From: Opitutaceae bacterium
Lineage (GTDB): Bacteria; Verrucomicrobiota; Verrucomicrobiia; Opitutales; Opitutaceae
Assembly: GCA_028691845.1 (NCBI GenBank)
Contig: JAQUYL010000004.1
Location: forward strand, 1 to 64,000
Direction of reading: 5' to 3'
DNA: 64,000 nucleotides
Shown here: positions 58,140 to 64,000 of the stretch, piece by piece
Layout of the letters: each line of letters starts with the position of its first letter
Numbering within the stretch: position 1 is the first letter of the stretch
Notes under the pieces: generated by a model
Seen by the model: only the letters and a program-made list of their open reading frames with translations
What the model was told of the DNA's origin: nothing
Database searches by the model: none
Made by a program: the position numbers and the translations under genes

Positions 58140-59135
58140 GTGAACATCCAAAATCGAACCCTAGCGGCGCACCCGACCGCGAAGGACGCGCCTGAGCACG
58201 ACTCGAGCCGGAGCCGGCTGGAGTCGTGGATCTCCTCCGAGGCGGCCCAGCCGGTAAATGCCGACGTGGAGGTGCTGACCGCAACGCTGGCCCGGCGGGC
58301 TGGCATTGCGGCGGTGGTTTTTTACGGCTCGGGACTCTGGGGGCCGGCGGGAGCGGACACGCTCTACGATTTCTACGTGCTGGTGGAGCGATTACGGGAT
58401 TGGGCGCCGGGCCGGATCCTAGCAGTCGCGGGCCGGGCGCTTCCGCCCAACGTATATTATCTCGAAGTAAAGACCGGCGGGACGACACTGCGCTGCAAGT
58501 ATGCGGTCATGCGGCGGTCGCAGTTCGAGGCGGCGGCGCGCGGGGAACATTTTACTCCGCAAATCTGGGCGCGCTTCTGCCAGCCGTGTCGATTGCTGCA
58601 GATCCGGGATGAAGCGGTGCGGGCCTCCCTGATTCGGGCCCTGGCCGATGCGGTGGTGACGTTTCACCGGCGGACGCTGCCGCTGGTCGCGGGGGTCTCG
58701 ATCCGGGATTTCTGGGTTGCGGGGCTCGGCTCGACCTACGGAAGCGAGATTCGCAGCGAAAAGGCGGGCCGGGCGGCGCGGCGGGTGGAGGCCGAACTGG
58801 CCACCTTCACCGCGCGGACCCGCCTGGCGCTGCCCTTGTGCGGAGCGGGGGCGGCGCTCACGCCAGAAGGCAACGTTACCTCGGACATTTCGGCGCGCGA
58901 ACGGCGCCGCTTTCGCCGGAGGCTGGCGCTGAAGCGGCCGTGGCATAAGGCGGTGAATTTCGCCCGGCTGATCAAAGCCGGTTTCACTTTCCAGGGAGGG
59001 CTGGATTACGCGAGATGGAAGATCGAACGCCACAGCGGAGTGGCGGTCCGGGTGACGGACTTCCAACGGCGTCATCCGGTGCTGACCGGCCTGCTGTCGT
59101 TTTGGAAGATCGTGCGGCGGGGCGGGCTGCGGTAG
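58140..59135 (+). CDS. Tam41-like CDP-lipid synthase (nucleotidyltransferase fold)
   Basis: The 331-residue protein is predicted soluble. It has a nucleotidyltransferase signature VVFYGSGLW (Gly63-Ser64-Gly65) followed by YDFYVLVE (Asp77 as metal ligand). PPNVYYLEV, KYAVMRRSQFE and a FCQPCRLL segment come next. The order and spacing match what I know of mitochondrial Tam41 (YGSG, DLIVAVD, VYFNP, KYGV and AGRLxKPV). Tam41 makes CDP-diacylglycerol from phosphatidic acid and CTP. The start is GTG 58140; no ATG is available near. It ends 16 bases from the convergent serine palmitoyltransferase. Alternative: another nucleotidyltransferase of similar fold. Confidence 0.6.
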   Translation: MNIQNRTLAAHPTAKDAPEHDSSRSRLESWISSEAAQPVNADVEVLTATLARRAGIAAVVFYGSGLWGPAGADTLYDFYVLVERLRDWAPGRILAVAGRALPPNVYYLEVKTGGTTLRCKYAVMRRSQFEAAARGEHFTPQIWARFCQPCRLLQIRDEAVRASLIRALADAVVTFHRRTLPLVAGVSIRDFWVAGLGSTYGSEIRSEKAGRAARRVEAELATFTARTRLALPLCGAGAALTPEGNVTSDISARERRRFRRRLALKRPWHKAVNFARLIKAGFTFQGGLDYARWKIERHSGVAVRVTDFQRRHPVLTGLLSFWKIVRRGGLR

Positions 59136-59151
59136 CCGCCGGCGGAGGCGC

Positions 59152-60405
59152 TCAGCCGATCTGGTCCCGCACGCGGGCGAAGGCGGCGAGCACGGTGTCG
59201 AGTTGCTCGCGGGTGTGCGCGGCGCAGAGGGAGCAGCGCAGCAGGGCTGCGTTGCTGGGCGTGGCGGGCGGCAGGGCGAGGTTCACGTAGACCCCGGCGT
59301 CGAGCAGGGTGCGCCACCCGCGCAGGGCTTTGGCGGTATCCGGCACCGTGATGCCGATGACGGGCGTCTTATTGGGACCGATCGGCAGGCCGAGCGCCTG
59401 GAGGCCTTGGTACAGATAGTCTGTGTTGGACCAGAGCCGAGTCCGGAGGGATGGGTCGGTGCGGATCCGCTCGAGCGTGATGCTGGCGGAGGCAACGACC
59501 GACGGCGGCAGCGAAGCGGTGAAAAGATAGGCCCGGGCGGCGATGCGGACCGCCTCGAGGGCGTCGTGGTTGGAGACACAGAAACCGCCGATGGTGCCGA
59601 CGCTCTTCGAGAAGGTGCCGATGATGAAATCGACCTCTTCACCGAGGCCGAGATGCTGGGTCAGGCCGCGGCCGGTCTCCCCCAGCACGCCGAGCGAATG
59701 AGCTTCGTCCACCATGATGTAGGCGCCGTAGCGGCGGGCGACCGCGACAAGTTCCCGCAGCGGCGCGTAGTCGCCGAGCATGGAATAGATGCCCTCGACC
59801 ACGATCATTTTGCAGGCGTGCCGGGGCAGCCGCTCCAGCCGCCGGGCGAGATCCTGCGGATCATTGTGGCGGAAACGATAGATCGTGGCGTCGCTCAGCT
59901 TGCAGCCGTCGTAGATGCTGGCATGGCTGTCGGAGTCGATCAGGAGGATGTCGTCCTTGCCGGCGATGGCCGAGATGAAGCCGACGTTGGCCTGGTAGCC
60001 GGTGGTGAAAAGCACGGCGCGCCGGCAGCCGTAGAAATCGGCCAGCTGGCGCTCGATGCCTTGGTGGCAGGCGTAGCTGCCGTTGGCAACGCGGGAACCG
60101 GTCGTGCCGGTGCCGAAAGCGCGCAACGCCTCCGTGGCGGCAGCGAGGGCATCGGGACTGAACGTAAGGCCCAGATAATTGTTCGACCCCATGAGGATGA
60201 CGGGGCGTCCGTCGATCCACGCCTGGGTGGGTGAATCCATCCGATCGATCCGCATGCCCAATGGATCGACGCCGGTGCCTTCCTTGATTTGCGCATGCCG
60301 ATCCTGCAGCGCGCGGAATTTGGCAAAAATGTCAGGCTTGGGCCTGGAAGGCACCGAAGCGGAATCGGCTGATGCGTTCAGCGGTTGATTCTTCAAAGGG
60401 TCCAC
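59152..60405 (-). CDS. spt: Serine palmitoyltransferase (alpha-oxoamine synthase)
   Basis: The 417-residue PLP enzyme condenses serine with a fatty acyl thioester to 3-keto-sphinganine, the first step of sphingolipid synthesis. PLP Lys267 lies in GTFSKSVGTIGG, His161 in DSHASIYDG and Asp233/His236 in MVDEAHSLGV. The SPT-specific TASLPPSVVASA and the late YVNLALPPATPSNAALLRCS match bacterial SPT more closely than AONS or KBL. It is the third gene of an acyl-AMP ligase-ACP-SPT operon, so its acyl donor is probably acyl-ACP. Ceramide synthase and the keto-reductase are not in the window. Confidence 0.88.
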   Translation of the reverse strand: MDPLKNQPLNASADSASVPSRPKPDIFAKFRALQDRHAQIKEGTGVDPLGMRIDRMDSPTQAWIDGRPVILMGSNNYLGLTFSPDALAAATEALRAFGTGTTGSRVANGSYACHQGIERQLADFYGCRRAVLFTTGYQANVGFISAIAGKDDILLIDSDSHASIYDGCKLSDATIYRFRHNDPQDLARRLERLPRHACKMIVVEGIYSMLGDYAPLRELVAVARRYGAYIMVDEAHSLGVLGETGRGLTQHLGLGEEVDFIIGTFSKSVGTIGGFCVSNHDALEAVRIAARAYLFTASLPPSVVASASITLERIRTDPSLRTRLWSNTDYLYQGLQALGLPIGPNKTPVIGITVPDTAKALRGWRTLLDAGVYVNLALPPATPSNAALLRCSLCAAHTREQLDTVLAAFARVRDQIG

Positions 60406-60552
60406 TGTTCTGAATAAATTGGGTGGGTTGAAATATGGCCGTCAGTTTTTCCGATAGGGAGCACGAGTGGCCAGGATGAATCGACCTCCCGTGCATCCGT
60501 TGCTGTCTGGCGTGCGTCCGGGCCTGCCGGGTTCGGCGCCATCGGCAGGCGG

Positions 60553-60801
60553 CTAGCGCAATTTGACGATGAGGTTGGCTAGTTCATGCACCTGGCTGAT
60601 GTTTGCCAGTTCATTGAGAGGCAGAGAGACGTCCAGTTTGTTTTCGAGCTCGAAGACCAAGGTCATGGTGCCGGCGGAGTCGAGTGGCAGGTCCTTGGTC
60701 ATGTCTGTCGTTGCCGTGATCGGACCTTCCTTGGGAAACATCTTCTGCAGCTCGGCGCAGACGATGGCGAGGACGTCGTTGTAGGTGTAATTTGCCTGCA
60801 T
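60553..60801 (-). CDS. Acyl carrier protein
   Basis: The 82-residue acidic protein carries the phosphopantetheine serine Ser42 in DLPLDSAGTM, followed by VFELENKLDVSLPLNEL as in four-helix ACPs. The DSA (not DSL) motif marks it as a specialised ACP rather than the fatty-acid synthase one. It lies 29 bases after the acyl-AMP ligase gene and 147 before spt. It is thus the likely carrier that delivers the activated fatty acid to serine palmitoyltransferase. Confidence 0.9.
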   Translation of the reverse strand: MQANYTYNDVLAIVCAELQKMFPKEGPITATTDMTKDLPLDSAGTMTLVFELENKLDVSLPLNELANISQVHELANLIVKLR

Positions 60802-60830
60802 GAATTACAATGGGAGAGAGGAGAGGAAGC

Positions 60831-62744
60831 TCACGAGATGCCAGCGCCGCCCGGGTTTCCCATTTCGCCGAAGAATGCGGCGGCCGCGATTCCGGGAGTG
60901 GGCAGCAGTGCTGAGGCGCTGGGCACGGCGGGCCGTATCGCCTTAGTGCGGGCGGAGTGATCGTTGCACGAATGCTTGCGGAGCTCGAGCCAGCGCTGGC
61001 GGGCCTGAGCACGCATCAGCTTGCCCGAGGTAGTGAAGGACAGCGTCTTGGGTGGCACCACCTCGACCTGGCAGTCCACGCCCACGTTGCGCAGCACCGC
61101 CGCATGCACCTCTTTGATCAAGGTGCGCAGTTGCTCCGGGTCAGTGAGGCGGCATTGCACGAGGAGGACGGCACGTTCCCCTCCATCGGCATCATGATGC
61201 AGGAAGGCGGCGGTGTCGCGCGTACGCAGACCGGGCACCGACTGCTCGACGTGCCACTCGATGTCCTGAGGCCAGATGTTGCGGGCGTTGATGATTATCA
61301 TGTCCTTGCGCCGGCCCGTGATGTAGAGGGTGCCGGCGGACAGGTAACCCATGTCGCCGGTGTCGAGCCAGCCGTCGGGGGTGAGGCTCTCGCGCGTCGC
61401 CTGCTCGTCGTGGTAATAGCCGTCCATCAGACTCGGTCCCTTGACATACACCGCGCCAATGCAGCGGTCCGGCAGGAGCTTGTTTTTCTCATCGCGGATC
61501 TCGACAACGTGGCCGGACAGGACGCGTCCACAGGATATGATGTTGCGCCCTTCCGGCGCAGAGTCGGGCACGGCGATCACCTGGCGTCCCAAACGCTCGA
61601 TGGAGCTCGGTTCGACGCGGTCATAGGTTATGCCTTCCCCGGGGCAGCTGAAGCTAACCCCGAGGGTGGATTCAGCGAGACCGTAGCTGGGCAGGAAGGC
61701 ATGCGGGTTGAAGCCGGCGGAAGCAAACGTCTGGGCGAACCGATCGAGCACAGGCTTCTGGACCATGTCCCCACCAATGCCCGCGACCAGCCAGCACGAA
61801 AGATCGAGACCGGACTCGGGCAGTCCGGTGCCGCGGCGCGCGGCCAGATCATAGCCAAAGGTCGGACTGAAGCTCAGGGTGGCGCGCCGCGCAGAGATCA
61901 ATCGGAGCCACAAGAACGGGCGGCGCACGAACGCGTCGGTCGGCAGGTAATCAGTATCGATTGCGGCGACCGTCGGAACCAGCATGTTTCCGATCAGGCC
62001 CATGTCATGGTAGAAGGGCAGCCAGGACACGACCCGGTCCGTGGAGACGACGCGCACGCCTTCGTACATGATGCCGAGAAGGTTGGCCATCAACGCCCGC
62101 TGGCTGATGGCGATGCCCTTGGGGAAGGCCGTGCTGCCGGAGGAGAACTGGATGTGGCTGATCTCGCCGGGGCCGAGCGGCCGGCCGGAACGCGGCGTCG
62201 GGGCAAGGGCGGAGAGGTCCGCCACCGTGCAGATGGCGCGGAGATTGAGCCCTTGTGCGGCCTGTCGCAAATGGTCGAGGGAAGTGGTGGGGCCGAGTGC
62301 GACACGGGCGCGGGAGGTCGTCAGCACACGGGCCAATTGCTGATTATATCCGCGAGCCGTGCCCATTCCCGTGACCACCGGAAGTGGAACAGCGACCAAG
62401 CCAGCATATTGGCAGGCAAAAAAAGCGCAGACGAAATCGACATGAACCAGGGCGACGATCCCGACCGAGTCCCCCCGCTCGAGCCCAAGTCCAAGCAGCC
62501 TGCCCGCGATCGCTTGGGCGCGAGTGCGAATCTCGGCATAGCTCAGGTGGACGTCCATCTCTCCGCGCGTATCGAGAAAACTCATGCCCCGATCGCTGGT
62601 AGCCGCACGGTCCAGTGCCTCCGGCAAGGAGGCCGGGACATCAGCCGGCCAGGAACCGTGGGTGGCGGGCATGGATGGGGAATGACCGTTCCGGCGTTTC
62701 CTTTTGGCGCCGACTCCGGTATCGAGAGAACGTTCGTGGATCAT
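60831..62744 (-). CDS. Fatty acyl-AMP ligase/acyl-ACP synthetase
   Basis: The protein of about 637 residues belongs to the ANL superfamily: IQFSSGSTAFPKGIAISQ (ATP loop), WLPFYHDMGLIGNM, PSYGLAESTLG, DGWLDTGDMGYL and GRRKDMIIINARNIWPQDIE. The HDMGLIG motif and the general style fit fatty acyl-AMP ligases that hand acyl groups to carrier proteins. The next gene is such a carrier. The last 45 residues, after QRWLELR, are an Ala/Pro-rich extension. ATG 62744 is used; ATG 62672 (MPATHGSW) is an alternative. It heads the ligase-ACP-SPT operon, divergent from DUF6134. Confidence 0.88.
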   Translation of the reverse strand: MIHERSLDTGVGAKRKRRNGHSPSMPATHGSWPADVPASLPEALDRAATSDRGMSFLDTRGEMDVHLSYAEIRTRAQAIAGRLLGLGLERGDSVGIVALVHVDFVCAFFACQYAGLVAVPLPVVTGMGTARGYNQQLARVLTTSRARVALGPTTSLDHLRQAAQGLNLRAICTVADLSALAPTPRSGRPLGPGEISHIQFSSGSTAFPKGIAISQRALMANLLGIMYEGVRVVSTDRVVSWLPFYHDMGLIGNMLVPTVAAIDTDYLPTDAFVRRPFLWLRLISARRATLSFSPTFGYDLAARRGTGLPESGLDLSCWLVAGIGGDMVQKPVLDRFAQTFASAGFNPHAFLPSYGLAESTLGVSFSCPGEGITYDRVEPSSIERLGRQVIAVPDSAPEGRNIISCGRVLSGHVVEIRDEKNKLLPDRCIGAVYVKGPSLMDGYYHDEQATRESLTPDGWLDTGDMGYLSAGTLYITGRRKDMIIINARNIWPQDIEWHVEQSVPGLRTRDTAAFLHHDADGGERAVLLVQCRLTDPEQLRTLIKEVHAAVLRNVGVDCQVEVVPPKTLSFTTSGKLMRAQARQRWLELRKHSCNDHSARTKAIRPAVPSASALLPTPGIAAAAFFGEMGNPGGAGIS

Positions 62745-62982
62745 TGTTCGCACAGTGAGGGCAAGTGGGCGCGGAGAATCACGGGAAGGGGCTCTGAGGC
62801 TCCCGGTTTAGTAATTGTTGCTTATGGCTGTTATTCGTCGTGCTTCTCAAGCGATTAATGTTCAGTGACTTTTCTTCCACAGTCAACGCGACAAAAATCA
62901 TCCCCGATCTTCTGGTTTCGGAGCGAAGGCGCCTCCCGGGGCTGGTTTTTGGGGTTGAAGGGGAAGGAGGGCGGGCATTTCC

Positions 62983-63672
62983 ATGTCTGCGGCGGAATCG
63001 CGGCAGCGAACCCGCCTTCTGTTTGTGGCTCCTCATTCCAAACTACTTCTGCATTCGCTCCTCGGTTGGGTTTTCCTGATGTTTCTCGGGATCCCGGCCG
63101 TTGCCGGTCACGACACAATCTACCGGGTGACACGCAACGGCCGCGATATCGGGGGCTATAAATTCTCGATTGAGGACCGCGCCGGCCGCCGTGAGGTGGC
63201 GGTCAAGATGGCGATCAAGGTCAAGCTGTTGTTCGTGACCGTTTACTCGGCATCGCATGATCGCCGCGAGGTCTGGGAAAATGGCCGGCTGGAGTATTGC
63301 GCCGGAGAATCGACCTACAACGGAAACAATTATGTCTTGTCCCTGAACCGGGAGGGCGGGCGCTGCCTCTGGCGAGTCAATGGAACGGAGCAGGAGTTGA
63401 CCGATCCGGTGATCAGCTTTGTCCCTTGGCGGCCGGCCGTGACCGGCAAGGTTACGCTGCTGTCAGAAAAGGGCCGGGCGGATGGCGTGACAGTGGCCTT
63501 CGTCGGCCGGGAAACGATCCAGGCCGGCGACCATGCGATCGAGATGGACAAATATCAGATGACCGGACGGAGGAACGAGGAGTTGTGGTATGATCAACAG
63601 GGCGTCCTGCAACGGGTCAGATACGAGAGGCAGGGTGCGATCATCGAAATCCGGCTAGCGCCCGCCGCCTGA
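62983..63672 (+). CDS. Exported DUF6134 family protein
   Basis: The 229-residue protein has a hydrophobic N-terminal segment (about residues 22-40, LLGWVFLMFLGIPAVAG) and then a beta-rich domain. That domain contains TIYRVTRNGRDIGGYKFSIED, SHDRREVWENGRL and LWYDQQGVLQRVRYERQGAIIEIRL. The alternating 'RREVWENG' and 'GxLQRVxYE' strands fit DUF6134, a periplasmic family of unknown function. GGAGG lies upstream of ATG 62983. It is divergent from the acyl-AMP ligase across 238 bases and precedes a phosphoesterase by 23 bases. A link to envelope lipids is inferred from position only. Confidence 0.65.
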   Translation: MSAAESRQRTRLLFVAPHSKLLLHSLLGWVFLMFLGIPAVAGHDTIYRVTRNGRDIGGYKFSIEDRAGRREVAVKMAIKVKLLFVTVYSASHDRREVWENGRLEYCAGESTYNGNNYVLSLNREGGRCLWRVNGTEQELTDPVISFVPWRPAVTGKVTLLSEKGRADGVTVAFVGRETIQAGDHAIEMDKYQMTGRRNEELWYDQQGVLQRVRYERQGAIIEIRLAPAA

Positions 63673-63695
63673 AGCCACCGCCACGCGACCATCGC

Positions 63696-64000
63696 ATGTT
63701 CCGCTTCATTCATTGTTCCGACTGGCACCCAGCGTGGCCGTTGCGACCGGCGACGGGAGGCATGACGCTCAAACAATTGCTCAGCACCATCTCCTGGCAT
63801 TGCGTGCGACATCGGCGCCATCGGCGGGAAGTGCTGGATGCGGCGCTGCAAGTCTGGTTGCGATCGGGGGTCGATCGGGTTTGCGTCACCGGCGACCTGG
63901 TGAATTTTGCCCTGCCCGCGGAATATTGCGGGGCGGCGGACGTGCTCGATCGCCTGAGCCGGGTGGCTCCGGTCAGTCTGGTGCCGGGCAATCATGATGC
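63696..64000 (+). CDS. Calcineurin-like metallophosphoesterase (partial, runs off the window)
   Basis: The first 101 residues are visible. They show FIHCSDWHPAWP (DxH metal site), RVCVTGDLVNFA (GDL metal site) and VPGNHDA, the first three motifs of calcineurin-like phosphoesterases. The enzyme would hydrolyse a phosphomonoester or diester. Substrate is unknown, and lipid or nucleotide substrates both occur in the family. It is probably in one operon with DUF6134. The C-terminal half lies beyond 64000. Confidence 0.85.
   Translation, partial: MFRFIHCSDWHPAWPLRPATGGMTLKQLLSTISWHCVRHRRHRREVLDAALQVWLRSGVDRVCVTGDLVNFALPAEYCGAADVLDRLSRVAPVSLVPGNHD

Noticed and set aside
60957..62858. 633-codon open frame on the plus strand
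   Set aside because: It is antisense to the fatty acyl-AMP ligase with its full set of ANL motifs.

Overview
The window is GC-rich chromosomal DNA of a Gram-negative bacterium, most likely a verrucomicrobium of the Opitutaceae type (inference, moderate confidence). The envelope genes show an outer membrane: TonB receptor, Mla-type MCE transporter, TorF-like porin and other exported proteins. Supporting the placement are the DUF6599/DUF362/polyferredoxin/aldo-keto reductase operon, the serine palmitoyltransferase set and scarce Shine-Dalgarno motifs. No phage or CRISPR array is visible. The one clear mobile element is the end of an ISL3-type insertion sequence at the left edge.

Layout. 0-3 kb: IS remnant, tRNA-Ser(CGA), a DUF4019 exported protein, a TPR membrane protein and three copies of a dispersed non-coding repeat. 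3-7.2 kb: carB-purU. 7.5-10.1 kb: a PilC/GspF protein followed by an NtrC-like regulator whose ATPase and HTH parts are degenerate. 10.3-13.8 kb: a putative outer-membrane protein divergent from a PepSY/response regulator/histidine kinase operon. 13.9-15.1 kb: tRNA-Gly(TCC), repeats, rubrerythrin. 15.4-18.3 kb: a two-gene 2-oxoacid:ferredoxin oxidoreductase made of fused subunits. 18.7-23.2 kb: an ABC ATPase/FtsX permease/HlyD adaptor exporter. 24.0-29.2 kb: a four-gene redox operon with Tat-exported proteins. 29.3-30.8 kb: convergent rRNA methyltransferases rsmE and rsmD. 31.0-35.1 kb: a WP-repeat protein translationally coupled to mlaE-mlaF-mlaD. 35.1-45.1 kb: an arginine/polyamine cluster argC-argJ-(hss remnant)-odc-argB-argD-argF-argG-argJ-like, all on the minus strand. 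45.2-46.0 kb: rplM-rpsI. 46.3-50.0 kb: porin, a regulator flanked by two identical operators, DUF423, and a tRNA nucleotidyltransferase-like protein. 50.0-55.0 kb: a GH20-like glycosidase convergent with a large TonB receptor. 56.0-64.0 kb: a lipid locus.

The lipid locus is the most interesting part. On the plus strand lie a CDP-alcohol phosphatidyltransferase with an extra N-terminal domain, a diacylglycerol-kinase-family enzyme and a Tam41-like nucleotidyltransferase. They converge on minus-strand genes for a fatty acyl-AMP ligase, an acyl carrier protein and serine palmitoyltransferase. Together they would make a sphingoid base, phosphorylate a lipid, activate it with CTP and attach a polar alcohol. 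I infer a dedicated sphingolipid/phospholipid headgroup pathway.

Other highlights: homospermidine synthase is reduced to its first 17 and last 15 codons, apparently by recombination at a short direct repeat. A MITE-like non-coding repeat with inverted ends occurs at least seven times between genes. The WP-repeat protein is a candidate new partner of the Mla lipid transporter.
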